Source of the DNA: Bin87 sp965219925 | GTDB lineage: Bacteria > Chloroflexota > Dehalococcoidia > Lucifugimonadales > UBA3495 | Direction: 5' to 3' | DNA: 64,000 nt | Assembly (NCBI GenBank): GCA_965219925.1 | Contig: OZ244795.1 | Location: forward strand, 4,216,001-4,280,000 | In this document: in pieces, positions 15,954-24,360 of the stretch | How the letters are laid out: each line of letters starts with the position of its first letter | Position numbering within the stretch: position 1 is the first letter of the stretch | Translations under genes and position numbers: made by a program | The notes under the pieces: model-generated | What the model saw: the letters and a program-made list of their open reading frames with translations, nothing else | Database searches by the model: none | What the model was told of the DNA's origin: nothing

Positions 15954-16940
15954 CTAGCTATTGGGCGTAAGCGCCAAAGAGCGGATTTCGCCAAACTCCT
16001 TCTGTAGCTTGTCCCATGAATCGCCGCCGTCTGAGCTGACGTACAGGTAGCCGTAGATACTGGCCGCTACCATTATGTCGGGAACATGGCGGTTGGCCGC
16101 GAACCAGTACACCACCGAGTTGGGGGTGGTGGACAGCTCGGGGGCGTCCCAGGACCCGCCGGCGTCGCGGGTGCGGCGAATGGCTCCGGTAACGCCGGGG
16201 ATGGTGTCGCCGTTGCCTACGAACATGACGTCGGGGTTGTCGGGCTTGATGACCATGCCGCGGCAGTAGGAACGAGTGTCTTCGGCGTGGAAGCGCGGGA
16301 ACTCGTGGAGCTCCCAGCTCTCGCCCTCGTCGCTACTGGTGGAAATGCCAAACGGCGTGGTGCAGTAGATGGCGGCGTTGGCGCCGGGCTTGAGCGCCAT
16401 GCCGTGGATGTCGCCGTGGAACGGGTCGGGCCCCAGGTCGGGCAGGCGAGTCCAGTTGTCGCCGCCGTCCAGGCTGCGATATACGCCGTCAACCTCGATG
16501 CCGGCCCACACGGTGCGGGTGTCCCGAGGATCGACAATGATGTTGGTCGTGCGCGGGATGCCGATGGGGCAGGGCATCCTTACGCCCAGGTCCAGCTCTT
16601 CCCAGTTCTTGCCGCCGTCGCGGGAGCGGAAGGCATTGGGGCGGGTGCCCACGAACACCGTGTCGCTGTCGTCCGGGTCAATCCCCACCGACCAGATCTG
16701 CAGGTCGTCCATGGGGGATTCCACGTATTCCCAGGTGAAGCCGTTGTCGTCGGTGCGGAAAAGGCCGCCGTCGGAGCCAGCATAGATGCGGTGCCGGTCG
16801 TTGGGATCGACGGCGAGCGTGCGGATATTGCACTCGGTGGGCAGCGGGTTGCGGATACGGTTCCAGCTTTCGCCACCGTCTGGGCTAACGGACAGGCCGC
16901 CCCCAATGGTGCCCACGCTGATTGTATAGTTTCCGGCCAT
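15954..16940 (-). CDS. BNR/sialidase-like repeat protein (beta-propeller)
   Basis: A 328-residue protein with repeated Asp-box motifs: SPDGGESWNRI, RTDDNGFTWEYV, SRDGGKNWEEL, SLDGGDNWTRL, SSDEGESWELH, TRDAGGSWDAP and SSDGGDSWDKL. Spacing of 40-50 residues suggests a six- to seven-bladed propeller, as in sialidases, VPS10 domains and photosynthesis-stability proteins. There is no signal peptide from the chosen start (ATG at 16940, AGGAGG five bases upstream). Sialidase residues are not evident, so enzymatic activity is not claimed. Its 3' end is duplicated. Confidence 0.82.
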   Translation of the reverse strand: MAGNYTISVGTIGGGLSVSPDGGESWNRIRNPLPTECNIRTLAVDPNDRHRIYAGSDGGLFRTDDNGFTWEYVESPMDDLQIWSVGIDPDDSDTVFVGTRPNAFRSRDGGKNWEELDLGVRMPCPIGIPRTTNIIVDPRDTRTVWAGIEVDGVYRSLDGGDNWTRLPDLGPDPFHGDIHGMALKPGANAAIYCTTPFGISTSSDEGESWELHEFPRFHAEDTRSYCRGMVIKPDNPDVMFVGNGDTIPGVTGAIRRTRDAGGSWDAPELSTTPNSVVYWFAANRHVPDIMVAASIYGYLYVSSDGGDSWDKLQKEFGEIRSLALTPNS

Positions 16941-17039
16941 CATAACCTCCTGAATAGAGCGAAAGTCGTAAAGCGGACTGCAAGCCGGCGCTAATACGCC
17001 GCACGGACGCATAATAGCACAACGAAGGGGGGGTAGGTG

Positions 17040-17246
17040 TTATATGACTACGACCAGCGTTTCGAACCTCTCCGCGGGCACGGGCAAACCGTCTTCTTCC
17101 AAAACGGCGATGCACCCTTCAATCGCGTCTTTGATGTTGATGATCGCGTCTTCCCTGGTTTCGCCCTGGCTGACGCAGCCGGGCAGGCTGGGGCATTCGG
17201 CAACCCAAAAACCATCGTCCCCTGGGTAGAGAACCACTTGCCGCAT
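17040..17246 (-). CDS. HicB-like antitoxin-type protein
   Basis: A 68-residue HicB-like protein with the typical strand pattern: VVLYPGDDGFWVAECPSLPGCVSQGETREDAIINIKDAIEGCIAVLEEDG. HicB partially mimics an RNase H fold and neutralises the mRNA interferase HicA. No hicA-like reading frame lies on either side, so this is an orphan or a stand-alone member. AAGGAG lies about 9 bases before the ATG at 17246. Confidence 0.8.
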   Translation of the reverse strand: MRQVVLYPGDDGFWVAECPSLPGCVSQGETREDAIINIKDAIEGCIAVLEEDGLPVPAERFETLVVVI

Positions 17247-17325
17247 AGAGTTGACTCCTTTCAACTATTGTAGCCTACGCCGGATTTCGGCTTTGGAAGC
17301 CGTTTCGAAAAACAGATCCAACGCC

Positions 17326-18339
17326 TCAGCCGTTTTCCTCGTTGCTGGTGCTGTCTGTATTGGCACTTTGCAGTTGCGGTGGCTCTGCAATGGGCCTTGG
17401 TGTTTGTGATAAGTCAATCTTGTTTCCGTCACCGATGACGGTAATATTCTGGCTGATGCTTATCGAAGGTTGGAAATCTCGCCCCTTCTCCATCTGGTCA
17501 CGCATAGTCCTTGCTCCTAGCTTCAACTTGGAAAGGGCTTCATTGGCTCTAGTCTCTCCTAATGTTTCATTGAGGTATTTGTGGATCTCGTGCCAGTCAT
17601 CGGCAAGTTCATTTTCTGCAAATCGGTCTTGAATGGTCATGATCTTCTCGCCTGTTAGCTGTTCTGCATCGCCCAGAACGCTGGCAGCTGCGTTTACGAG
17701 AGAGCGCAACGTGGTTTCGCCGTATTCTGCTACTTTTTTCCTCCACTTTGTTGCCATGTGTACAACGCAGTAGAAAGCAAAAGCAGTGGTCGGATCAGCT
17801 AAGAAGGCCAGCCAATCGGAGCCATGAGAGAACTCTTGGAACTCGAACGCCCCGCCGATGCTAATGACTTGTAGCAAATCCGTTATTTCTTTGATTGCGT
17901 TATTCAACTCATCCGCAGTATCGACTCTCCCGATTTCAATGAAAATTGAGTCATCGTTTGTGTCGGGAGCAAGCGTCTGCAGTATTTCCATGGCTACCGG
18001 CATACCAGCATCGGATTGTCTAATGAGCTGTTCCAGTTGACTGTAGTCTTGGTTGCTCATTACGATGCTGTCTTCAGTGCTTCCTGTAGTCCCCCTCGGA
18101 GTTTCCACGAAGTCCTGGATCCTTTCGCTGTTTGGCATCCAATTCTGCGTGAGAAGTTCAGCCAGTGCATCTTGCAACGTTTTCCAGTTTATAATTTCTC
18201 TACCGTCGCCGTAGCGTTGCTGAACTTCGATGTAGAGCAAGCCATCTGCATTTGTGGCTCTGCGAATCTTCGCCAACTTTTCGTCTATACGCACTTTGTG
18301 CTCCTTTGTTTCCTGACGTCTAAATTCGCGTGCGTTCAT
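17326..18339 (-). CDS. Hypothetical protein next to the methyltransferase
   Basis: A 337-residue soluble protein I do not recognise. It has an acidic middle with helices (DTADELNNAIKEITDLLQVI), a segment SDWLAFLADPTTAFAFYCVVHMATKW, and a C-terminal ISISQNITVIGDGNKIDLSQ. That last motif resembles the Asn/Gly-turn strands found in some effector or defence proteins. It lies 50 bases downstream of the methyltransferase-HNH gene on the same strand. The position suggests a shared transcript and possibly a shared restriction or defence role; this is inference from position only. Confidence 0.55.
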   Translation of the reverse strand: MNAREFRRQETKEHKVRIDEKLAKIRRATNADGLLYIEVQQRYGDGREIINWKTLQDALAELLTQNWMPNSERIQDFVETPRGTTGSTEDSIVMSNQDYSQLEQLIRQSDAGMPVAMEILQTLAPDTNDDSIFIEIGRVDTADELNNAIKEITDLLQVISIGGAFEFQEFSHGSDWLAFLADPTTAFAFYCVVHMATKWRKKVAEYGETTLRSLVNAAASVLGDAEQLTGEKIMTIQDRFAENELADDWHEIHKYLNETLGETRANEALSKLKLGARTMRDQMEKGRDFQPSISISQNITVIGDGNKIDLSQTPRPIAEPPQLQSANTDSTSNEENG

Positions 18340-18389
18340 TCCCTCTGACGGCGTTGTGGTCTAGGGCCTGTTTGACATTCATCGAGTTT

Positions 18390-20147
18390 CTAATGCGGGG
18401 CGTTCCTTATCCAGTCGGCAAGATGCTGGATTGCCACATTGTTCGCTTGGTCCAAGTCAACCAGCGACCCTATGATTCTGTTGTGGCTGAGGTTCAAGTT
18501 GCGCAGTTCCTGCAGGTTCAGGCGGTGCCCTTTGTCCAAGTTGCACGGCTGGCACAGGATTGCCCGGTTCGGCAGGTCGTTGCTGCCTTTGGAGTAACGC
18601 GGTTCACGGTGGTCGAGTTGGAAGTAGCGCTGGTCTTTCGTCGTATTGCCTTTACCGTCCCGTGGCGCAAATCCGCAGCCCCAACAATTGTAGCCCAGCT
18701 CCTCGAGTAGGATGGCTTTCATCTCAGATTCAGGGATGATAGGCGCGCCAGTTTTAAAACGACGCAGCGGCAGTGGCTTGATGTCTTGCGCCGGCGTAGG
18801 GTCGGAATCGGTTCGCTGCGGCAGCTCGTGGGGAGCTCGGGTGATGATGTTCGCATCCGTGATTAGCGCGGGTTCCGGCGAATTTTGGGCGCCGTCAACG
18901 GCGTATCGAAACTTGGCGAACTGTCGCTTTAGCACAGTCAGGGCTCGGGGTGAGATGTCGCAGGCAATCCATTGGCGACCGGTACGCTCGGCGGCGACCG
19001 GTACATAGGCGCAGCCGGCGAAGCAGTCGAGTACCATGTCGCCGGGGTTGCTGCTGGCGAGGATGATACGCTCTGCCAAAGCAACTGGCTTCTGTGTCGG
19101 GTATCCGGTGCGCTCTGCAGACTGCCCCGATAAGTTCGGAATGTCGTCCCACAAGTTCGTAGCGTTTCGACCCGGCGACAAATACCTCTTGCGGTATGGC
19201 CGCCCGGATTTCGACCATACCAGCAGCCCTTCCAGGTCCAGAGCCTCCAATTTGTTTCTGACCATACGCCAGCCCCATTCCGGCGTGTAGCCTTGATATT
19301 CGTAAGCGAGATTCGGTCTAGGCCCCATTGATGCTGTCCGAATAATATGGTCAAGCCTATACCTTCCCCGGTCGTCTTCGTATCGGTAGAAATCTGACAC
19401 GTATGTCTCGTCGTGTGGGACATAGACAGGATTCCATACCCTTTTGTTCGTCTTGGAATAGAACAGAATGATGTCCCTAACCTGCCCAAATCTCTTGGAA
19501 TCATTGTGGGAACTGGTACGCTGCCAAGTGATTTCGCTGCGGAAATTGCCTGTCCCGAAAATGGCATCCATCGCCGCTTTCAGGTAATGGCTGGCTGTAG
19601 GGTCACAATGGAGGTAAATGCTACCGGTCGATTTCAGCACACGCTGCATCTCGATGATACGAATAGCCATATAAGCCTGGTACGCCGCCATGCCTTCACT
19701 GTGGGCGGTCCGCGTGGCGTCAATCACCTTTGCCAGCGCCGGGTAGTCTGCCTCGATGCGCGTGACCCAATCCTCGTGTACGTCATTCTCCCATCGCCAG
19801 ATGTCCGCAAATTTGGCAGAGTTCTCGCCATCAGGCCATTCGATGCCGGCTTTAGCAGCCTCGCTGGCATTACTGATATCCCAACCGCGCAACGTTTGGA
19901 GTTCAGATTCGCGCTCATCCTGCGACAACGGGGGCCTAATGCTGCCGACGAACGTTTGGTTTTTGGCAAACGGCGGGTCGATGCAGATGAGGTCGACGCT
20001 CTCGTTGTCTAGCCGCCGCAACAGGTTGAGGTTGTCTGCGATGAACAGATGGCGGTTCAGCGAGTGTTGCGCGTTGGGGTTGGTTATCAGCATTTGGCCT
20101 GCTTTAGAAGTTACCATCTCGGGCGGGTTGAATGTCAACGCCCTCAC
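18390..20147 (-). CDS. DNA methyltransferase fused to an HNH nuclease domain
   Basis: A 585-residue protein. The N-terminal 400 residues are an amino-methyltransferase of beta order: catalytic IDPPFAKNQ at 56-63, a target-recognition middle (WQRTSSHNDSKRFGQVRDIILFYSK), then YPTQKPVALAERII and motif I DCFAG near 372. A C-terminal HNH domain at about 480-560 has NCWGCGF, QLDHREPRYSKGSNDLPNRAILCQPCNLDKGH, with paired CxxC zinc ligands and the catalytic His. One chain would both modify and cut DNA, or the HNH part may only bind. The GTG start at 20147 overlaps the upstream stop; an ATG at 20117 is also possible. Confidence 0.82.
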   Translation of the reverse strand: MRALTFNPPEMVTSKAGQMLITNPNAQHSLNRHLFIADNLNLLRRLDNESVDLICIDPPFAKNQTFVGSIRPPLSQDERESELQTLRGWDISNASEAAKAGIEWPDGENSAKFADIWRWENDVHEDWVTRIEADYPALAKVIDATRTAHSEGMAAYQAYMAIRIIEMQRVLKSTGSIYLHCDPTASHYLKAAMDAIFGTGNFRSEITWQRTSSHNDSKRFGQVRDIILFYSKTNKRVWNPVYVPHDETYVSDFYRYEDDRGRYRLDHIIRTASMGPRPNLAYEYQGYTPEWGWRMVRNKLEALDLEGLLVWSKSGRPYRKRYLSPGRNATNLWDDIPNLSGQSAERTGYPTQKPVALAERIILASSNPGDMVLDCFAGCAYVPVAAERTGRQWIACDISPRALTVLKRQFAKFRYAVDGAQNSPEPALITDANIITRAPHELPQRTDSDPTPAQDIKPLPLRRFKTGAPIIPESEMKAILLEELGYNCWGCGFAPRDGKGNTTKDQRYFQLDHREPRYSKGSNDLPNRAILCQPCNLDKGHRLNLQELRNLNLSHNRIIGSLVDLDQANNVAIQHLADWIRNAPH

Positions 20148-21751
20148 CCCTCAAACGGCGTCGGCATCATTTGCACTGGGACTTCGATGAGGCTGGGGGC
20201 GTTGATGGTTATGGCCTCCCGGATGGCCGATTCCAGCGCTTCGGGGCCCTGGACTCTGACGCCGCGCGCTCCGTAGGCTTCGGCCAGCTTTACGAAATCG
20301 GGGTTGTGCAGCTCGGCTCCCACCACGCGGCCCTCGAACCGGTTTACCTGGTCGCGCAGCACGTTGCCGAATGCGTTGTCGTTGAACACCACGGCCACCA
20401 CATTAATACCGTGCTGCACCGCCGTCGCCAGCTCCTGCGAATTGAACAGGAACCCGCCGTCGCCGCACAGCGCCACCACCGGCCGGTCGGGCTGGGCCAC
20501 CTTGGCGCCCAGCGCGGTGGGATAGGCGTAGCCTAGATTGCCGGAGTAGCTGGACGTGATGAACGTGCGCGGCTCGTAGGTGGGCCAGAAGGCGCGGGCG
20601 TAGTAGCCCATCTGCGTCATGCCGGATACCAGGATGCCGTCCTCGGGAACGGCGGCCCTCACTGCGGCCAGCAATGATTCCTGGGGTTCGGGTCGCAGCG
20701 CGGTTGCGGCCCGGTGGGCGCGCAGTGCGGCGGCGTCGGCGGCGAAGGAGGGGCGCTCTTCTGTCATTGTGGAGGACAACTCGGCGTCGATCTGCGCCAT
20801 CACGGTGCGCGCATCGCCAGCGACTCCGTAGGTGTTGTCCCAGTTGCGTCCCAGCTCTTCGGGGTCAATGTCGATTTGCACCACCTTTTGGCCGCCCAGC
20901 CAGGCCGGGAAAGCCATACGGGTGCCCACGCTCAGTATGATATCGAAGTTGGGTTCATCCTTGGCCACCGGGTCGTTGCGTAGCCGCAGGGACCCCAGGG
21001 CCAGCGGGTGCCGGTCGCTGATGGCGCCCTTGCCCTCGGCGGTGGTGACAACCGGGGCCTGGAGTCGTTCGGCCAGCCGCACCAGATCCGCCGATGCTTC
21101 CGACGCTATAACGCCGCCGCCGGCCCAAATCAGAGGGCGCCGGGCCTCTCTCAGCAGGCGGGCCGCTTCGGCTACCCGCTCGGGTGGCGCGGACGTGCGG
21201 GGATAGCCTTCCGCTTCCATCAGGGACACGGATGCAGAGTCCGCCATCGTCTCCGGAGGCATTTCGATTTCAACCGGGCGGGGCCGCCCCGTGGTGAGCT
21301 GACGGAAGGCTTCGTGGACGGCGCCGGGCGCGGCTTCGGGAGTCATGATGCGCTCGACGTACTTGGTGATGGGCCGGATGGTGTCCTGCTGGTCGTTGAC
21401 TTCGTGCAGCATCCCGCGGTCCATGCCAATCAGGTCGCGTTCGATCTGGCCGCAAACCACCAGCACCGGAGACGACGCCGAGTAGGCCGTGCTGAGCCCG
21501 GCGGAGGCGTTCAGCAATCCGGGACCGGGTACCATCAAGGCGGTGCCCACGCCCCCGCCGGCCCGGGCGTAACCGTCGGCCATGTAGGTGGTGGCCTGCT
21601 CGTGGCGGGTGGTAATGAACCGGATGCCTGGCACGTCGTTCAAGGCGTCCAGGGCGTGATAAAGCTGTACGCCGGGCAGGCCGAAAATGACTCGCACCCC
21701 CTCCAGATACAGTGAGCGCATGAGTGCCTGGCCGCCGGTCATAGTGGGCAT
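20144..21751 (-). CDS. Thiamine pyrophosphate-dependent enzyme (acetolactate synthase-like)
   Basis: A 535-residue member of the acetolactate synthase/benzoylformate decarboxylase superfamily. The N-terminal domain has VIFGLPGVQLYHALDAL and the activating Glu51 in TTRHEQATTYMADGYAR. The middle domain is degenerate for FAD binding. The C-terminal domain has the TPP/Mg motif GDGGFLFNSQELATA with Asn about 30 residues on (VVFNDNAFGN). IlvB-type acetolactate synthase needs a small subunit, and none is adjacent, so oxalyl-CoA-type or other 2-oxoacid chemistry is as likely. AGGAAGG precedes the ATG at 21751. The stop overlaps the start of the methyltransferase gene by four bases. Confidence 0.84.
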   Translation of the reverse strand: MPTMTGGQALMRSLYLEGVRVIFGLPGVQLYHALDALNDVPGIRFITTRHEQATTYMADGYARAGGGVGTALMVPGPGLLNASAGLSTAYSASSPVLVVCGQIERDLIGMDRGMLHEVNDQQDTIRPITKYVERIMTPEAAPGAVHEAFRQLTTGRPRPVEIEMPPETMADSASVSLMEAEGYPRTSAPPERVAEAARLLREARRPLIWAGGGVIASEASADLVRLAERLQAPVVTTAEGKGAISDRHPLALGSLRLRNDPVAKDEPNFDIILSVGTRMAFPAWLGGQKVVQIDIDPEELGRNWDNTYGVAGDARTVMAQIDAELSSTMTEERPSFAADAAALRAHRAATALRPEPQESLLAAVRAAVPEDGILVSGMTQMGYYARAFWPTYEPRTFITSSYSGNLGYAYPTALGAKVAQPDRPVVALCGDGGFLFNSQELATAVQHGINVVAVVFNDNAFGNVLRDQVNRFEGRVVGAELHNPDFVKLAEAYGARGVRVQGPEALESAIREAITINAPSLIEVPVQMMPTPFEG

Positions 21752-21850
21752 ATTGATACCTTCCTGAGAGTTTGGATTATGGTTTCCGTATTGTCGCGAC
21801 ACCTAACATAGCACAAGCTCACGATGCACGGGTGTCAGGGCCATTCGGTT

Positions 21851-21957
21851 GTCATTGCGAGGAGCGTAGCGACGTGGCAATCTCGTGGAGGTTGAGCACA
21901 CTTCTGGGAACCATCATTGCTACTGCGACGAGATTGCCACGCTGCGCTCGCAATGAC
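21851..21957. repeat. Dispersed palindromic repeat (GTCATTGCGAGGAGC type)
   Basis: A 107-bp imperfect palindrome. It opens with GTCATTGCGAGGAGCGTAGC and ACGTGGCAATCTCGT and closes with ACGAGATTGCCAC and CGCTCGCAATGAC. Repeats of this type are scattered through many bacterial genomes. It lies in the gap between the TPP enzyme and the DUF2277 gene, and no gene is present in it. Confidence 0.65.
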
Positions 21958-22011
21958 ATGAGGAAAACCGAAAGGCCCTGGCATGGATGTCAGGAGGACT
22001 TTACAACCGCC

Positions 22012-22257
22012 TTAACTGTCCTCCTCTCCCTCGATGGGAGAGGGCAAGGGTGAGGGTGCAAACGAAACCAGCGACGATAGCAACACTCGTGTCGCCGCGG
22101 CGATGTCGTCCACCGCACGGTTGAATGCGTCAGCGTTGGCCCTCGATGGAGTACGGTAGCCGCTAACCTTGCGGACGAACTGCAAGGCGGCGGCCTGCAT
22201 CTCATCATAGGTGGCCGGCGTTTCGGACGAGCGAAGGGTTTTGATGCTTCTACACAT
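22012..22257 (-). CDS. DUF2277 family protein
   Basis: An 81-residue protein beginning MCRSIKTLRSSETPATYDEM and continuing AAALQFVRKVSGYRTPSRANADAFNRAVDDIAAATRVLL. This is the signature of DUF2277, a small conserved family of unknown function common in Chloroflexota and Actinobacteria. The final residues (after LLSSL) differ from the usual end and run into a PSPLPSP stretch, so the C-terminus may be altered by the neighbouring repeat. The start is chosen at the conserved Met, with AAGGA upstream. Confidence 0.75.
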   Translation of the reverse strand: MCRSIKTLRSSETPATYDEMQAAALQFVRKVSGYRTPSRANADAFNRAVDDIAAATRVLLSSLVSFAPSPLPSPIEGEEDS

Positions 22258-22358
22258 GGATAATCCTTGTTCGCAGCGCGCCAGATCGCTGATTCGGCGA
22301 CTGCTGGAGATGCAGCATTTGCGCATGTTTCGGGTCTCACGCGTACCCGCTTTAATCT

Positions 22359-22460
22359 GTCATTCCCGCGAAAACGGGAACCCAGAAACCGGAGTCATCA
22401 GTTATGTTGCGAATACCAGACGGATAACACGCTCTGGATTCCAGCTTTCGCGGGAATGAC
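22359..22460. repeat. Dispersed palindromic repeat (CATTCCCGCG type)
   Basis: GTCATTCCCGCGAAAACGGG at the left and CTTTCGCGGGAATGAC at the right form the arms of a 102-bp element with CTGGATTCCAG-like internal sequence. A related sequence (CCCGCTTTCGCGGGAAAGAC) lies inside the third MITE copy at about 35591-35611. No gene is present. Confidence 0.6.
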
Positions 22461-22503
22461 GGGCAGGGATTGGTGATAATCTAATGGCCCAGAATCCGGA
22501 AGC

Positions 22504-22623
22504 AGGGCCTTTTCAAAGTCCTCCGACCTCCGCTCATGGCGAGCTTGTCGAACCATCGGCAACCGTCCTTCGACAGGCTCAGGACAAGCGGGTGTTTAAT
22601 TTCCACAACTTTGAAAAAGCCCT
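22504..22623. repeat. MITE-like element, copy 2 (120 bp)
   Basis: Inverted ends AGGGCCTTTTCAAAG (22504-22518) and CTTTGAAAAAGCCCT (22609-22623), extended by a matching GC/GC pair outside. The interior is nearly identical to copy 1 (TCCGACCTCCGCTCATGG, CGACAGGCTCAGGAC). Flanks GAATCCGGA (22492-22500) and GAATGCGGA (22626-22634) match in 8 of 9 bases, again consistent with a duplicated target. Confidence 0.7.
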
Positions 22624-22720
22624 GCGAATGCGGAGCGGAAACTTTTCTGTAACGCCAGCGAATGTGGTACTTTGACGCGGCCAAAGTTGGCAGATAGTTT
22701 GAGTAAACGGAGGTGCAATA

Positions 22721-22795
22721 TTGTCTTCGGTCAATACAGACCAATTGGTGATAGACGAAGTGCGGAGGCACTACGAAGAGAGCCGGTCACCTTAG
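22721..22795 (+). pseudogene. 5' stub of a gene cut by the IS5-family element
   Basis: GGAGG at 22709-22713 and a TTG start give SSVNTDQLVIDEVRRHYEESRSP, after which a stop forms exactly at the insertion point (22793-22795). The good ribosome-binding site and protein-like sequence suggest the beginning of a real gene whose body is not on the other side of the insertion. The parent family is not identifiable from 24 residues. Confidence 0.35.
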
Positions 22796-23655
22796 AGCCT
22801 GTTTACAATCTTTTTAGGATTAGCACCATGAAGGCAAGCACCACCATTTGCAGGCTGGTATTGAGCTTTCTTTCGCAGTTCTTCCAGAGTCGGCGGCACT
22901 TTTCCAGCCAGGCGAAAGACCGCTCCACCACCCATCGCTTCGGCAGTACCACGAAGGTGTGCAGTTCGCTGCGTTTCACCACTTCCACCGAGGCTCCCAA
23001 CAGGCCTTGCACCGCAGTGGCAAAGGGCTTCCCGGTGTAACCCCCGTCTACCAGCACGTTCTGCACTTGACTGAGGCCGTCTCGGCGCCGGTCAAACATC
23101 GCCAAAGCCCCGGCCCGGTCGGTAACGTTGGCGGTAGTCACGTGTATCGCATGGGGCAATCCTTGCGTGTCCACCGCGATATGACGCTTGATTCCCGACC
23201 CCTTCTTGCCTGCGTCATAGCCCTTGCTATCGGCACTGTCCGTGTTCTTCACGCTCTGGGAGTCCACGATACAGAAGCTGGTCTGCTCTTTCCGACCATT
23301 GCTTCGTCGGGCCGCGCCAACCGATTTTTTTAGGACTTGCTCCAGAATGGAATCCTGACCTGGGCCAGGCCGCTCGCTCCATTGCCGGAAATACTGGTAG
23401 CAGGTGCGCCAATCGGGGAAGTCCGCGGGCAGCATTCGCCACTGGCACCCGCTTTTCAGGAGGTGCAGCACGCCGCAGAAAACGTCGTACAAGTCCACGG
23501 TGCGGGGCTTGGTCCGGCGTCGGGCCGACGCCAACGTCGGCAGAATACGGACGAATTGCTCCCGGCTGATGTCGCTGGGATAGGAATGAGACATGATTAC
23601 CCCTCCCCTGATAATAGTCTCAACTTAACCTATTTCAGAGATCATAGACAGGTTC
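22795..23655 (-). mobile_element. IS5-family insertion sequence, complete
   Basis: The 861-bp element has imperfect 17-bp terminal repeats: GAGCCTGTTTACAATCT at 22795-22811 and, inverted, GAACCTGTCTATGATCT at 23639-23655 (13 of 17 match). It is flanked on both sides by TTA (22792-22794 and 23656-23658), the three-base duplication typical of IS5-group insertions. It carries one transposase gene on the minus strand and appears intact. It separates a truncated gene start on the left from an IS66 transposase remnant on the right. Confidence 0.85.
22803..23594 (-). CDS. IS5-family DDE transposase
   Basis: A 263-residue single-frame transposase. It has the N-terminal domain (SREQFVRILPTLASARRRTKPRTVDLYDVFCGVLHLLKSGCQWRMLPADFPDW split across the first 70 residues) and the DDE catalytic domain: first Asp in CIVDSQSVKNT, second in VLVDGGYTGKPF, and Glu in KRWVVERSFAWLEKCRRLWKN. 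KGYDAGKKGSGIKRHIAVD is the usual strand before the second Asp. Everything needed for activity seems present. Confidence 0.9.
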   Translation of the reverse strand: MSHSYPSDISREQFVRILPTLASARRRTKPRTVDLYDVFCGVLHLLKSGCQWRMLPADFPDWRTCYQYFRQWSERPGPGQDSILEQVLKKSVGAARRSNGRKEQTSFCIVDSQSVKNTDSADSKGYDAGKKGSGIKRHIAVDTQGLPHAIHVTTANVTDRAGALAMFDRRRDGLSQVQNVLVDGGYTGKPFATAVQGLLGASVEVVKRSELHTFVVLPKRWVVERSFAWLEKCRRLWKNCERKLNTSLQMVVLAFMVLILKRL

Positions 23656-24166
23656 TTACGGGCAGCCGCCCCTCTTCCCGCAGGGTGACAATCAGGCTCA
23701 CCAGGTTGACCCCCAGGCGTTGCCGACCTACAGCCAATCCCCGCAGGGGGCCTGGGGCAGCCGCCGTTTCCGGCACAGCGGACACAGCCGGGCCATGAAG
23801 ACGTGCTCTGTGACTTCCGCTGAGGCCACCGGAATATCTATGACTTCCCGGGTCCGCTGCACCCATCCCCCGGACAGGGTGGTGTGGCATTCCGGGCAGG
23901 ACTCCGCAGCGTGCTCCATCCGGCGGGCGGGTTCCGTCCGCCGCCGGGCAAAGCCGTGGGGACGCCTTTTCCAGAGCTCTTTTCTCTGTGGCTGACGCCC
24001 CTTGCCAGCCGGCTTGTGGCCCGGCATCCTGCCCCTTGGACCGGCGGCGGACAGCCGCCTCCAGGCTCTCCACCCGCCGCAGTCCGGCATTGGTGTCCTG
24101 TAGCTCCGCTATGACTGCCAGCAGGGTTTCCCGGCTCGCCTTGGTCAGGTCCAGTCCCGTTTCCAT
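23656..24166 (-). pseudogene. IS66-type transposase remnant
   Basis: The minus strand encodes the start of an IS66 transposase: METGLDLTKASRETLLAVIAELQ, then after a frameshift the zinc-finger region (ESCPECHTTLSGGWVQRTREVIDIP, ARLCPLCRK), then after a second shift VNLVSLIVTLREEGRLPV. The frames are broken at least twice and the catalytic DDE part is missing beyond the edge of the IS5-family element. It is a dead relic used as an insertion target. Confidence 0.78.
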
Positions 24167-24360
24167 TGTCTTTTTATGCCACAACTACGCCTTGGGCGCC
24201 AGTGTTTTTCAGCGGGACCGTGGACCCGGCAAATTCGCCTCATCAACTCTGAACAGTTACCTGTTACGGCTTTTTGTTGACATTCGACTTGGCCAATCCT
24301 AATATGTTGTGAATCGGCGCCTGGCTCAGTGTTCTGAGCTCGATAAACGGAGAGGTGGTA

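Larger units (their letters stand above)
14488..16071. repeat. Exact 789-bp tandem duplication
   Basis: Two units of equal length, 14488-15276 and 15277-16065, differ at only a few positions. Each holds a complete Uma2 gene, a hairpin and the 3' end of the BNR-repeat gene. GCTACC occurs at 14488-14493, at the middle junction 15277-15282 and at 16066-16071, so a 6-base microhomology explains the event. In unit 1 the BNR piece is a fragment; in unit 2 it continues into the intact gene. Confidence 0.9.

Noticed and set aside
17040..17246. A complete hicAB toxin-antitoxin pair
   Set aside because: No HicA-like frame was found on either side of the HicB-like gene.
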